Assembly: GCF_014204915.1 (NCBI RefSeq)
Contig: NZ_JACHMH010000001.1
Location: forward strand, 1,984,001-2,048,000
DNA: 64,000 nt
Reading direction: 5' to 3'
From: Crossiella cryophila
Lineage (GTDB): Bacteria > Actinomycetota > Actinomycetes > Mycobacteriales > Pseudonocardiaceae
Translations under genes and position numbers: made by a program
In this document: piece by piece, positions 48,605 through 57,392 of the stretch
How the letters are laid out: each line of letters starts with the position of its first letter
How positions within the stretch are numbered: position 1 is the stretch's first letter
Notes under the pieces: generated by a model
What the model was told of the DNA's origin: nothing
Seen by the model: only the letters and a program-made list of their open reading frames with translations
The model's database searches: none

Positions 48605-49108
48605 GTGGCACCGCAGGTTGGCGTGATCATGGGAAGCGATTCGGACTGGCCGGTCATGCAGGCCGCCGCCGAGGCGCTCACCGAGTTCGAGGTGGCCCAC
48701 GAGATCAGCGTCGTCTCGGCGCACCGCACCCCGCAGCGCATGCTCGACTACGCCCGCGAGGCGGCTGGCCGCGGCCTCAAGGTGATCATCGCCGGCGCGG
48801 GCGGCGCGGCGCACCTGCCCGGCATGGTCGCCTCGGCCACCGCACTGCCGGTGATCGGCGTGCCGGTGCCGCTGAAGTACCTGGACGGGATGGACTCGCT
48901 GCTCTCCATCGTGCAGATGCCCGCGGGCATCCCGGTGGCCACCGTGTCGGTGGCGGGCGCGCGCAACGCGGGCCTGCTCGCGGTGCGCATCCTGGCCTCG
49001 CACGACGAGTCGCTGCGGGTCAGGGTGGAGAAGTTCCAGGCCGACCTGGAGGCCATGGTGCTGGACAAGGACGCGAAGCTGCGGGAACGCATCGCTCAGG
49101 GTTCGTAG
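48605..49108 (+). CDS. purE: N5-carboxyaminoimidazole ribonucleotide mutase
   Basis: This 167-residue class I PurE interconverts N5-CAIR and CAIR, the step after PurK. Motifs: [13 protein letters not shown] near the start, [23 protein letters not shown] and [20 protein letters not shown]. It starts at GTG 48605 directly after purK and ends 13 bp inside the convergent RpiR gene. Confidence 0.95.
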   Translation: MAPQVGVIMGSDSDWPVMQAAAEALTEFEVAHEISVVSAHRTPQRMLDYAREAAGRGLKVIIAGAGGAAHLPGMVASATALPVIGVPVPLKYLDGMDSLLSIVQMPAGIPVATVSVAGARNAGLLAVRILASHDESLRVRVEKFQADLEAMVLDKDAKLRERIAQGS

Positions 49109-49935
49109 GTGGCGAACTCCGTCAGCAGGGCCTCCTGCTGACGGAGTGCCGTCGAGGCGGCCTCCCCGCGTTCCACCGCGACCGCGGTGGCCAGCGCCTG
49201 CACCAGGCTGGTCAGCGCGGTCACCGAGCGCAGCAGCCCCGCCCCGGCCATATCGGCCAGGAACACCGCGTCGGCCAGTCCGGCCAGTGGTGAGGCGGCG
49301 GTGTCGGTGAAGGCCACCGTGGTGGCGCCGACGGCCTTGGCGTGCCGCACCGCGCGCACCGTGTCCGCGGCGTAGCGGCGCAGCGAGACCGCGATGAACA
49401 CATCCCGAGGGTCCAGCCGCCGCAGCTTGTCGGTGAGCGTGCCCGGCCCAGGGGTGACCAGCGTGACGTCCTGGCACACCAGATCCAGCTGATAGCCAAG
49501 CAAATAGGCCACGGTGTGCGACTTCCGCAGCCCCATCACGTGCACCCGCCGCGCCCGCGCGATCGAGGCCACCGCCAGCCGCCACGCCGCCGGATCAACC
49601 TGGGCGAAGGTACGGGCCAGGTTCTGCCGGTCCAGTTCGGCGGCCCGCTCCAGCACGCTGTCCCCGTCCAGCGCGTCGAACCGCCGGACCAGTTGCGCCT
49701 GCCCCGACAGGTGCGCCCGGCACAGCTTCACCAGCGCCGGATACCCGGAAAGCCCACACCGCTGGGCGAACCGCACCACGGTCCCCTCGGTCACCCCCAC
49801 CGCCCCGGCCAGCTCCGCGGCGGTCTGGAAGGCCACGCCCTCGGGGTCGGCGAGCACCCGCTCGGCCAGCGTGCGCTGGGCCGGGCTCAGCTCGGCGGTG
49901 CGCAGCAGGGCGGTCAGTTCAGCGAAGGTCTCCAT
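49096..49935 (-). CDS. MurR/RpiR family transcriptional regulator
   Basis: This 279-residue regulator has an N-terminal HTH_6 domain ([55 protein letters not shown]) and a SIS sugar-isomerase-like domain ([44 protein letters not shown]). Such proteins sense phosphosugars or other small ligands. It overlaps the aminotransferase gene by 17 bp on the same strand and is probably co-expressed, so it may regulate that enzyme. Its 3' end overlaps purE by 13 bp. Confidence 0.88.
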   Translation of the reverse strand: METFAELTALLRTAELSPAQRTLAERVLADPEGVAFQTAAELAGAVGVTEGTVVRFAQRCGLSGYPALVKLCRAHLSGQAQLVRRFDALDGDSVLERAAELDRQNLARTFAQVDPAAWRLAVASIARARRVHVMGLRKSHTVAYLLGYQLDLVCQDVTLVTPGPGTLTDKLRRLDPRDVFIAVSLRRYAADTVRAVRHAKAVGATTVAFTDTAASPLAGLADAVFLADMAGAGLLRSVTALTSLVQALATAVAVERGEAASTALRQQEALLTEFATYEP

Positions 49936-51205
49936 GGCCCTTTCCGGTCAGTTCCGCGACGGCCGTGCCCAGCCGCGCCAGTGCTTCGGCGATCCAGGGC
50001 AGCCGCGCCGGATCGGTGCTGCGCAACGCGGTCCAGCGCTGCTCGTCGGTGTCGCCGTAGAGCAGGCTGGTGGCCAGCCGGAACCGCAGCCCCCGCGGAT
50101 CATCACCGAAGGCCGAGCCCGGCAGCACGCCGATCCGGTAGCGCTCCAGCAGCAACTCGGCGAGATCCGCCGCGCCGCCCAGCCCGGCCCCGCTGCCCGC
50201 CGCGTCCCGGTCCGCCCTGCTGCTCGCATTTCCTCGTGCCGCTTCCAGATCCGGGTACAGGTAGAAACCCCCGCCCGGCGCGGGACAGCCGGCCCCCGCC
50301 GCGAGCACCGTCTCGTAGGCCGCCCGCACCACCGCCCGGTGCAGCCCCAGCCCGGCCGCGACAAAGGCCCGCACCGGTTCCGGCTCGGCCAGCACGTAGG
50401 CCGCCGCGACCTGCACCGGCGTGGTCGGGTTCGACCAGATCTCACTGGCCACCCCGATCAGCCGCGCGGTCAGCTCCGCCTCCGGCAACCGGCAGACCCC
50501 GAGCCGCCAGCCGCCCAGCGCGGTCGCCTTGCTCAGCCCGGTGGTCACCACGGTCCGCTCCGGGATGATCTCCGCCGGACTGAGCACCGAACCCGGCTCG
50601 TGCGCGAGATCCCGGTAGATCTCATCGGAGATCACCATCAGCCCGTGCTCGGCCGCGATCTCGCACACCGCCCGGACCGTCGAGGCCCCGGCCAGCGCCC
50701 CGGTCGGGTTGTCCGGCAACGTCAGCACCAGGATCCCCGGCCGCAGCCCACGTGCCCGCGCCGCCACCAGCGCCGGTCCGAGCAACGCCGGATCCGGCAC
50801 CCCGCCCGAGCCCTCGGGCACCGGCACCCACACGACCTCCTTGCCCAGCAACGAAGCCTGCGCCGCGTAGCTCACCCAGCTCGGCCGCGGCAGCACCACG
50901 TCGCCGGGCAGCACCGACAGCAACGCGTGCAGCAGCGGTTTGCTGCCCGGCCCGGCCACGATCTGGCCGGGCGCGGTGGGCAGGCCGCGGCGGTCGAAGT
51001 ACCCGGCCGCGGCGGCGCGGAGTTCGGGGATGCCCGCGGTGGGGCCGTAGGAGTTGCGCCCGGCGGCCGCGGCGAGGGCGGCGGCGATCTCCGGCGCGAC
51101 CGGCAACCCGGCCTCCCCGAAGGCCAGGTGGGTCACTGGCACGCCATTGGCGCGCAGGGCCTGGATGCGTTCGTTGGTGGCGAGCGTCGCGGACTGGGTC
51201 AGCAT
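49919..51205 (-). CDS. PLP-dependent aminotransferase (class I/II)
   Basis: This fold-type I aminotransferase of ~428 residues has THLAFGEAGLPVAPEIA near the start, NSYGPTAGIPELRAA, GPGSKPLLHALL, LPDNPTGALAG, SDEIYRDLAHEPG and the PLP lysine in TTGLSKATALGGWRLG. A 20-residue insertion around SSRADRDAAGSGAGLGG may be a surface loop. The start is ATG 51205 or GTG 51214; neither has a clear ribosome site, so it may be leaderless. The amino acid substrate is unknown. It is coupled to the RpiR regulator downstream. Confidence 0.87.
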   Translation of the reverse strand: MLTQSATLATNERIQALRANGVPVTHLAFGEAGLPVAPEIAAALAAAAGRNSYGPTAGIPELRAAAAGYFDRRGLPTAPGQIVAGPGSKPLLHALLSVLPGDVVLPRPSWVSYAAQASLLGKEVVWVPVPEGSGGVPDPALLGPALVAARARGLRPGILVLTLPDNPTGALAGASTVRAVCEIAAEHGLMVISDEIYRDLAHEPGSVLSPAEIIPERTVVTTGLSKATALGGWRLGVCRLPEAELTARLIGVASEIWSNPTTPVQVAAAYVLAEPEPVRAFVAAGLGLHRAVVRAAYETVLAAGAGCPAPGGGFYLYPDLEAARGNASSRADRDAAGSGAGLGGAADLAELLLERYRIGVLPGSAFGDDPRGLRFRLATSLLYGDTDEQRWTALRSTDPARLPWIAEALARLGTAVAELTGKGHGDLR

Positions 51206-51246
51206 GGCCAGCACGCTACAAAGATTGCTGAGGATTCAGTGGATCC

Positions 51247-51262
51247 TGCAAGTTCTCTTGCA
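51247..51262. promoter_or_regulatory. Inverted repeat between the aminotransferase and acyl-CoA dehydrogenase genes
   Basis: TGCAAG-TTCT-CTTGCA is a perfect 6-bp inverted repeat in the 144-bp divergent gap, 42 bp upstream of the aminotransferase start and ~90 bp from the dehydrogenase start. It is a candidate operator, for example for the adjacent RpiR-type regulator. Confidence 0.4.
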
Positions 51263-51349
51263 TCCGGGGTGGGCGAGGGCACAGGGCGCACTGGGTGAAC
51301 GGGGGTTAACATGCTCGACAGCGACGCTGCTACTCGGAGGTAACATACC

Positions 51350-52507
51350 GTGGACTCGAGCTTCGGCACCTACCAGCTGGCCGAGGAGCATGACGCGCTC
51401 CGCGAAGCGGTGCGGGCCTTGGCGGACAAGGAGATCGCGCCCTACGCGGCCGCGGTCGACGAGGACGAGCGCTACCCGATCGAGGCGCACGAAGCCCTGG
51501 TGAAGGCCGGCTTCGCCGCCGTGCACGTGCCCGATGCCTACGACGGCCAGGGCGCCGACTCGGTCGCCACCTGCATCGTGATCGAAGAGGTCGCCCGTGC
51601 CTGCGCCTCCTCCTCGCTGATCCCCGCGGTGAACAAGCTCGGCACCATGCCGATCCTGCTGTCGGCGTCGGAGGAATTGAAGAAGCAGGTCATGCCCAGC
51701 ATCGCCAGCGGCGAGGCGAGCGCCAGCTACGCGCTGAGCGAGCGCGAGGCCGGTTCGGACGCGGCAGGCATGCGCACCCGCGCCCGCCTGGACGGCGACA
51801 ACTGGGTCATCAACGGCACCAAGTGCTGGATCACCAACGCGGCCAAGTCCACCTGGTTCACCGTCATGGCGGTCACCGAACCAGGCAAGGGCGCCAACGG
51901 CATCTCCGCCTTCGTGGTGCACAAGGACGACCCCGGCTTCGAGGTCGGCCCGAAGGAGCGCAAGCTCGGCATCAAGGGCTCGCCCACCAACGAGATCTAC
52001 TTCACCGACTGCACCATCCCCGCCGACCGCATCATCGGCGACCCCGGCACCGGCTTCAAGACCGCCCTGCGCACCCTGGACCACACCCGCCCGACCATCG
52101 GCGCCCAGGCCGTCGGCATCGCCCAGGGCGCGTTGGACGCGGCACTGGGTTATGTCAAGGAGCGCAAGCAGTTCGGCAAGTCGATCAGTGACTTCCAGGG
52201 CGTCCAGTTCATGCTCGCCGACATGGCCATGAAGGTCGAAGCCGCCCGCCACATGGTCTATGTCGCCGCCGCCCGAGCCGAACGCGGCGAACCCAACCTC
52301 GGCTTCATCTCCGCCGCCGCCAAGTGCTTCGCCAGCGACGTCGCCATGGAGGTCACCACCGACGCGGTGCAGCTCTTCGGCGGCGCCGGCTACACCAGGG
52401 ACTTCCCGGTGGAACGGATGATGCGCGACGCCAAGATCACCCAGATCTACGAGGGCACCAACCAGATCCAGCGGGTCGTGATGAGCCGGGCCCTGCTCAA
52501 GGGCTGA
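51350..52507 (+). CDS. fadE25: Acyl-CoA dehydrogenase (FadE25-like)
   Basis: This 385-residue FAD enzyme introduces a double bond into acyl-CoA during beta-oxidation or branched-chain degradation. Motifs: YALSEREAGSDAAGMRTRA (FAD/substrate signature), KCWITNAA, ERKLGIKGSPTNEIYF, RKQFGKSISDFQGVQFMLADMA and the C-terminal QIYEGTNQIQRVVMSRALLKG containing the expected catalytic glutamate (YEG). It starts at GTG 51350 after GGAGG. The gene next to purK-purE in M. tuberculosis is fadE25, so synteny supports the symbol. Confidence 0.92.
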   Translation: MDSSFGTYQLAEEHDALREAVRALADKEIAPYAAAVDEDERYPIEAHEALVKAGFAAVHVPDAYDGQGADSVATCIVIEEVARACASSSLIPAVNKLGTMPILLSASEELKKQVMPSIASGEASASYALSEREAGSDAAGMRTRARLDGDNWVINGTKCWITNAAKSTWFTVMAVTEPGKGANGISAFVVHKDDPGFEVGPKERKLGIKGSPTNEIYFTDCTIPADRIIGDPGTGFKTALRTLDHTRPTIGAQAVGIAQGALDAALGYVKERKQFGKSISDFQGVQFMLADMAMKVEAARHMVYVAAARAERGEPNLGFISAAAKCFASDVAMEVTTDAVQLFGGAGYTRDFPVERMMRDAKITQIYEGTNQIQRVVMSRALLKG

Positions 52508-52527
52508 GTGGTTCGGCGGCTGACCGG

Positions 52528-53106
52528 TCATAGGCCGCCTGGGTGTTTCGACAGCCAGGCGGCGTGCCGGTCGCGTAGGGCGTCGCGGTCGGCGGTGCTG
52601 GGCAGGAAGATGTCCTGGCCGCCGTCGTAAGGGTGGTGCAGGCGGGTCAGGTCCAGGCTCATGATCAGTGCCCCGGCGTGCTGGTCGTCGGCCGCCGCGC
52701 GCAGTAGTTCGTCCAGGCAGCCTGGCCGCCAGGACACCCGGCTCAGGTAGAGGTGGGTGTAGGCGCGGTACTCGGGGTCGTTGTCGGTGCAGACCGAGGT
52801 CCAGTGTTCGGCGCCCGGGTGCCAGGCGGCGTGGTCGGCGGGGCGGGGGTCCGGGGCGGGGCGGTCGTTCCAGTCCGGGGTGAGCAGGTAGACGTCCTCG
52901 CCGGCGAACAGTTCGTCGAGCACGGTGTTGTAGCGGTGCAACAGGATCTCGTACTCGGCCGGGGTTTCGGCGTAGCGCTGGGACTTGGGCAGGCTGTGGA
53001 AGCGGACCCAGCGTTCGCGGTGCGGGCCGCGCAGTTCGTGGCCGATCGGGTCGCAGGGGTGCCACTGCTCGTGCCAGCAGCGGAGTAGGTCCTCGGGGAT
53101 GGTCAC
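52528..53106 (-). CDS. DUF3885-like protein, probable immunity protein
   Basis: This 192-residue cytosolic protein matches the DUF3885 pattern: RWVRFHSLPKSQRYAETPAEYEILLHRYNTVLDELF, then VYLLTPDWND and PYDGGQDIFLPSTADRDALRDRHAAWLSKHPGGL. DUF3885 proteins are often found with polymorphic toxin systems. Its GTG start overlaps the stop of the SUKH gene upstream by 4 nt, so three immunity-type genes form one operon. No cognate toxin gene is adjacent. Confidence 0.75.
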   Translation of the reverse strand: MTIPEDLLRCWHEQWHPCDPIGHELRGPHRERWVRFHSLPKSQRYAETPAEYEILLHRYNTVLDELFAGEDVYLLTPDWNDRPAPDPRPADHAAWHPGAEHWTSVCTDNDPEYRAYTHLYLSRVSWRPGCLDELLRAAADDQHAGALIMSLDLTRLHHPYDGGQDIFLPSTADRDALRDRHAAWLSKHPGGL

Positions 53107-53498
53107 AGCGCCGCCAGCCAGGTCAGGTACCAGTCGTGGAAGTTCGCGGCGGAGCCAGCGCCGGAGTTCGGGTCGAGCCAGATCCGGCCGCGGGACGGGC
53201 CGGTGAGCACCAGATGGTGGTAGTGGTCGCAGCCGATCTCGGCGATTTCCAGGGTGCCGCCGGGGCTGGGTTCGGTCTCGCCAAGGGGATGCACGCCGTA
53301 GTCGGGGCCCGCGCCGCCGTTGCCGACCTGGAGCAGGAAGGTCCGGTAGTCCTCGGGCAGGGTGATCCCGTGCTGGGCCTCGAATCCGGCCACGGCGGCT
53401 TCGGACAGGACCGGGTGCAGTGTGTAGTCGCCTGCCGGGTCCTTGGCGGCCGCGGCGGTGAGGGTGGCGCGGATGTGATCGGCGTTCCAGGTGGTCAT
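53103..53498 (-). CDS. SMI1/KNR4 (SUKH) family immunity protein
   Basis: This 131-residue SUKH-fold protein has LSEAAVAGFEAQHGITLPEDYRTFLLQVGNGGAGPDYGVHPL, EIAEIGCDHYHHLVLTGP, RGRIWLDPNSG and the final FHDWYLTWL. The family neutralises diverse nuclease and other polymorphic toxins. It is coupled by 4-nt overlaps to a paralogue upstream and a DUF3885 gene downstream. Confidence 0.88.
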   Translation of the reverse strand: MTTWNADHIRATLTAAAAKDPAGDYTLHPVLSEAAVAGFEAQHGITLPEDYRTFLLQVGNGGAGPDYGVHPLGETEPSPGGTLEIAEIGCDHYHHLVLTGPSRGRIWLDPNSGAGSAANFHDWYLTWLAAL

Positions 53499-54046
53499 GA
53501 GCGGGCCAGCCAGGTCAGGTACCAGTCGCGGAAGTCGCCGTTCGGGGTCAGGCCACCGTCACTGCCCAGGTCGTCGAACCAGACCTGGCCGCGGGCGGGG
53601 CCGGAGACGATCAGGCGGTGGTAGGCGCCGCAGCCGAATTCGCCGATGACCAGGGAGCCGGTGACCCAGGCGTCGTCGTAGTCCTGCTCCGGGGGCAGTG
53701 GCTCGGGCACGGCCGGGTTGTAGTGCTCGGTGTGCGGGAACGGGGTGGCCAGGAAGCCGCGGGTGTTGTGCTGCTCGACGACGTAGCCGGGCAGCAGGGG
53801 GTCCTCCAGGCGGAACAGGCCGTGGTGCGGACCCGCGCCGCCGTGGCCGACCTGGCACAGGAAGTCGCGGTAGTTCGCGGGCAGGCGGATGCCGTGGCGG
53901 TGCTCGAAGTCCTGGATCCCGGACTCGGACAGCGGTGGGCCGAGGCGGTGCCGGTGGCGGGCGGCGCCGAGGGCGGTGTTGCCCGGGTCGGCGGTGGCCG
54001 CGGCGGCCAGGGCCGAGTGGATCTCTTCGGCGTTCCAGGTGGTCAT
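53495..54046 (-). CDS. SMI1/KNR4 (SUKH) family immunity protein, longer paralogue
   Basis: This 183-residue SUKH protein is similar to the 131-residue neighbour in its start (TTWNAEEIHSALAAAATADPG) and core (HRHGIRLPANYRDFLCQVGHGGAGPHHGLFRLEDP; GEFGCGAYHRLIVSGPARGQVWFDDLG; DFRDWYLTWLARS), with a ~40-residue insertion in the middle. I start it at ATG 54046, matching the neighbour; the frame upstream is decayed copy sequence. It is first in the three-gene operon. Confidence 0.85.
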   Translation of the reverse strand: MTTWNAEEIHSALAAAATADPGNTALGAARHRHRLGPPLSESGIQDFEHRHGIRLPANYRDFLCQVGHGGAGPHHGLFRLEDPLLPGYVVEQHNTRGFLATPFPHTEHYNPAVPEPLPPEQDYDDAWVTGSLVIGEFGCGAYHRLIVSGPARGQVWFDDLGSDGGLTPNGDFRDWYLTWLARS

Positions 54047-54059
54047 GAGCGGGCCTGTC

Positions 54060-54550
54060 GGTTGTCGGTGGTGTGGTTGGCCGGGCAGGCCGGGTGTAGG
54101 TCGTGGAAGTCGCCGGGCGGGGGAGCGGTGGCCGCGGGGTTGTTGGGCGCGGTGTGTGGGAGCGGGGTGGCCGGGAAGCCGGAGTGCGGTGCTGGTCGGC
54201 GGCGTGGCCGGGCAAGTGGGGACTGGGGATCTGGGGGCTGGTCGACGGTGCGGGCGGGCGGTTGGGGTGCGGTGCTGATTGATCACCTTGTGGGGCGGGC
54301 GGGGCTGCCAAGCGGGGCAGCCGTGGTGTGGGATCGCGTTGCCGTGGCCAGCCTGGCGGAGGAAAGTCGAGGCCGGCCGTGGCTGGCCTGGTACGGGAGG
54401 TCGGGGTAGTTCGCGGGCGGCCTGGTGTGGGAGGTCGTGGTGGGCCGTGGGCGGGCGGGTGGCGTGGCTGTGCTCGCAGTTCTGGGTCTCCGGTTTGGGC
54501 CGTGGCGGGCCTAGGTGGTGTCGAAGCCTGGGTGGCCGGGGTGGTCGTGA
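54060..54550 (-). pseudogene. Decayed SUKH immunity gene copies
   Basis: The 519-bp gap 54047-54565 has no intact gene but carries sequence clearly related to the adjacent SUKH gene. Examples are TCGTGGAAGTCGCCG near 54094 (intact gene: TCGCGGAAGTCGCCG), GAGCGGGGTGGCCGGGAAGC near 54160 (intact: GAACGGGGTGGCCAGGAAGC), and TCGGGGTAGTTCGCGGGC near 54402 (intact: TCGCGGTAGTTCGCGGGC). The CCGTGGCC...CTGG...AGG block appears twice (near 54340 and 54375), so one copy with an internal duplication or two partial copies are present. Frames are broken by indels. Confidence 0.7.
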
Positions 54551-54565
54551 GTGGGGTGGTGGGGG

Positions 54566-55240
54566 TTAGGGGTTGGCTCGTACCAGGCCGTTCTCGTAGG
54601 CGATGATCACCAGCTGGGCCCGGTCGCGGGCGTGCAGCTTGGCCAGCAGGCGGCCGACGTAAGTCTTCACCGTGGCCAGGCTCAGGTGCAGCTCAATTGC
54701 GATCTCGTCGTTGGCGCGGCCGCGGGCGATCAGGGTCAGGACCTGCTGTTCGCGGTCGGTGACGCCGGTGAGCGGGCGGACCGGACCTGGGGTGAGGGTG
54801 GGGGTGGGGTCGGGGCCTCGGGTGAACTCCTCGATCAGGCGGCGGGTGACGGTGGGGGCGAGCAGGGACTCGCCCGCGGCGATGACGGTGATGGCGCGCA
54901 ACAGGTCCGCGGGTGGGGTGTCCTTGAGCAGGAAGCCCGCCGCGCCCGCGCGCAGGGCGGTGAACACGGCCGAGTCGTCGTCGAACATGGTCAGGACCAG
55001 GACGCGGACCTCCGGGGCCTCGGCGCGCAGGCGGCGGGTGGCCTCGATGCCGTCCAGGACGGGCATGCGCACGTCCATCAGCACCACGTCGGGGCGCAGC
55101 TCGACCGCCAGCCGGACCGCCTCCGCGCCGTCGGCCGCCTCGCCGACCACGGACAGGCCGGGCGCGGTCTCCAGCAGCACCCGGAAACTGCCGCGGAGCA
55201 GCGCCTGGTCGTCGGCGACCAGCACTCGGATGCCGGTCAC
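54566..55240 (-). CDS. NarL/FixJ-family response regulator
   Basis: This 224-residue regulator has a receiver domain (VLVADDQALL, phospho-acceptor in VVLMDVRMPVLDG, and LLKDTPPADLLRAI) and a LuxR-type HTH (LTGVTDREQQVLTLIARGRANDEIAIELHLSLATVKTYV). The GTG start overlaps the kinase stop by 4 nt. The C-terminal HTH is followed by only ~25 residues. Targets are unknown; the membrane protein gene divergent from the kinase is a candidate. Confidence 0.92.
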   Translation of the reverse strand: MTGIRVLVADDQALLRGSFRVLLETAPGLSVVGEAADGAEAVRLAVELRPDVVLMDVRMPVLDGIEATRRLRAEAPEVRVLVLTMFDDDSAVFTALRAGAAGFLLKDTPPADLLRAITVIAAGESLLAPTVTRRLIEEFTRGPDPTPTLTPGPVRPLTGVTDREQQVLTLIARGRANDEIAIELHLSLATVKTYVGRLLAKLHARDRAQLVIIAYENGLVRANP

Positions 55241-56310
55241 GGGTGCCGCCGGTGCGGCAGGGTGGCGTGCACCCGGAAGCCGCCGTCCGGGCCGGGGCCC
55301 GCGCTGAACTCGCCCTCGTGCAGGGCAACCCGCTCGCGCATGCCGGTCAGGCCGTGGCCACCGGGACGGGGTTCGCCGCCAGGACCGTTGTCGGTCACCT
55401 CGATCGTCACCGCCTCGCCAGTGTTGATGACGCTGACCCGGCAGTCCGCCGGGGCCGCGTGCCGGATCACATTGGTCACCGCCTCCTGCACGATCCGCAG
55501 CACGGCAGGCCGCACCGCCTCGGGTAACTCCGCCATCGGCACCGCGGCCTCGATCCGCACCCCGGCACCACCGGCCTGCTCGAACAACTCGTCCAGGTCC
55601 GGCGGATCCGGGTCCTCGGCGCGCAGCACGCCGAGCAGCCGCCGGGTCTGGGCGAGGGCCTCCTTGCTGGTCGCCTCGATCACCCGCAGCGCGTCCCTGG
55701 TCTCCTCCGGCCGGGTCTCGGCCACGAAGTTGGCCACCGCGGCCTTCACCGCGATCAGCCCCATCCCGTGCGCCACCACGTCGTGCAACTCCCTGGCGAT
55801 CCGTAATCGCTCGTCCAGCCGGATCTGCCGGGCCTGCTGGGCGGCCAGCAGGCCCGCCTGCCGTCGCCGCTGCCGCACCGCGTCCCCGGCCAGCCAGGCC
55901 AGCACGCACAGTCCCGCCGCGACCGGCCCGAACACCCAGCCCAGCGGTAACCACAACGCGCCGAGCCCGGCCGCGACCAGGCACAGGGCCAGCACGCGCA
56001 GCGAGTCTCGCCGCGACCACCGGGTGCTGCCCACGTAGAGCACCAGTGCCACCGTGACGAACGGATCCCACAGCAGTCCGGTGAGCGCGATCGCCACCGC
56101 GATCCCCAGGCACGGCAACGGCCATCGCCTGCGCAGCGCCACCGCCGTGCCGGCGAGCAGCGCGGCCGCGGTGGCCAGCAGCATGGTCGGCACCTGGTTC
56201 GCCTTGGCCAGCCACAGGTTCCCGGCCACGCCGAAGTTGGCGGCGGCCAGCAGCAACCCGGCGAGCACGTCCAGCAGGACCAGGTGACGGCGTGGGGTGG
56301 GTGGGGGCAT
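55237..56310 (-). CDS. NarL-type sensor histidine kinase (HisKA_3)
   Basis: This 357-residue kinase has about five membrane helices in its first ~145 residues, then a HisKA_3 dimerisation domain (IARELHDVVAHGMGLIAVKAAV, phospho-acceptor His) and a HATPase domain (IVQEAVTNVIRHA, VTDNGPGGEPRPGGHGLTGMRERV). It starts at ATG 56310 (MPPPTPRR); GTG 56319 is an alternative. It is paired by a 4-nt overlap with the response regulator. The sensed signal may be membrane-borne, since no large extracellular loop is visible. Confidence 0.9.
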   Translation of the reverse strand: MPPPTPRRHLVLLDVLAGLLLAAANFGVAGNLWLAKANQVPTMLLATAAALLAGTAVALRRRWPLPCLGIAVAIALTGLLWDPFVTVALVLYVGSTRWSRRDSLRVLALCLVAAGLGALWLPLGWVFGPVAAGLCVLAWLAGDAVRQRRRQAGLLAAQQARQIRLDERLRIARELHDVVAHGMGLIAVKAAVANFVAETRPEETRDALRVIEATSKEALAQTRRLLGVLRAEDPDPPDLDELFEQAGGAGVRIEAAVPMAELPEAVRPAVLRIVQEAVTNVIRHAAPADCRVSVINTGEAVTIEVTDNGPGGEPRPGGHGLTGMRERVALHEGEFSAGPGPDGGFRVHATLPHRRHP

Positions 56311-56442
56311 GGGGAGCACGCTAATCCGCGGACGGGGATCTGGGATCAGCCCAGGGTGGATCAGACCCAGGTATGACCTGGCGGTCAAAGGTGTCCATTG
56401 TGGTCCGATCCGCGGCGGCCGCCCGCACGGCACGGTGGTGCC

Positions 56443-57144
56443 ATGACCACGCAGCCCCAACAGTTTCCCGGCCGCTGGCTCGGCGGGATCAGCCTGGTAC
56501 TCGGCCCCGCGCTGCTGCTCGCCGGTGTGCTGACCCGCTTCGGCGTGTACTTCTTCTTCCCGGCCCAGCTCGCCGGTTACGCCGCCGAACCCCTCCGGCT
56601 GACCGTGTCCTACAGCCTGGTCGCGGCCGGGCTGGTGCTGCTGTGCCCGGCCGTGCTCGCGCTGTCCGCCCGGATCGGCAACGCCTGGGGCGCGTTCGGC
56701 ACCGCCTTCGTGCTGATCGGTTTGTTCGCCCGCGTCTTCCACGCCGGCGTCGACCACCTGGCCTTCCGACTGGTCGACTCGCGGCAGTCGGCCGTGGCCA
56801 CCGAGGTGGTCGCGGCCGGGTACGGCGTGCCGCACGTGTTCAGCGTCACCGCGGCCGCGGCGGTGTTCGGCTGGCCGCTGCTGGCCTTCGGCGCCTACCG
56901 GGCCGGGGTGTTCGGGCCATTAGGCGGGCTGGCGCTGGCGGCCATGGCCGCGTTACCGGTTGGCGTGCTCAAGGGCAGCACGATCTCCTCGGTGGTCGCG
57001 GCGGCGGCGCTGTGCCTGGCCCTGGTCCCGCTCGGGGTGCGGGTGCTGCGCACCGGCGGGCGGCCGGACCGCGCGGGCATGGTCAAGTTCGCCGCGGTGG
57101 TGGTAGGCGCGGCCGGCCTTGGCTGGCTCTCCACCATGGGCTGA
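56443..57144 (+). CDS. Polytopic membrane protein of unknown function
   Basis: The protein has 233 residues with about six or seven membrane helices (LGGISLVLGPALLLAGVLTRFG, SYSLVAAGLVLLCPAVLALSA, AFGTAFVLIGLFARVFHAGVDH and later segments). It starts at ATG 56443. No family is recognised with confidence; an uncharacterised actinobacterial membrane protein is the best description. It is divergent from the kinase-regulator pair across 132 bp and may be regulated by it. Confidence 0.7.
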   Translation: MTTQPQQFPGRWLGGISLVLGPALLLAGVLTRFGVYFFFPAQLAGYAAEPLRLTVSYSLVAAGLVLLCPAVLALSARIGNAWGAFGTAFVLIGLFARVFHAGVDHLAFRLVDSRQSAVATEVVAAGYGVPHVFSVTAAAAVFGWPLLAFGAYRAGVFGPLGGLALAAMAALPVGVLKGSTISSVVAAAALCLALVPLGVRVLRTGGRPDRAGMVKFAAVVVGAAGLGWLSTMG

Positions 57145-57308
57145 CCACCGTAATTCGCACGGATGTTTCGTCGCGCACCTATTCCGGTAACCTACGACTG
57201 CATTGACGCGCAAGTATTTCCCTGGACATGGGATGAGCTGACGGAATGACCCTTCTTTCGTAGGGGGTTTCCTGTCTGTTTCCTGTTGGAAAGCGCCATC
57301 CCGTAGGT

Positions 57309-57344
57309 GGTTCCAAGTTGAACCAGTACTTTCGGCGGTACTGG
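57309..57344 (+). promoter_or_regulatory. Two adjacent dyads upstream of the DoxX gene
   Basis: GGTTC-N6-GAACC (57309-57324) is followed directly by CCAGTAC-N8-GTACTGG (57323-57344). Both lie 50-85 bp upstream of the DoxX ATG at 57393, in a 248-bp gap that is A/T-richer than its surroundings. The first could be an operator and the second a leader hairpin. The remainder of the gap shows no open frame. Confidence 0.4.
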
Positions 57345-57392
57345 GGATCTCCGGCGCTGACGGCGGCGCCGGAACTGGAAGGAGTCAAGTCA

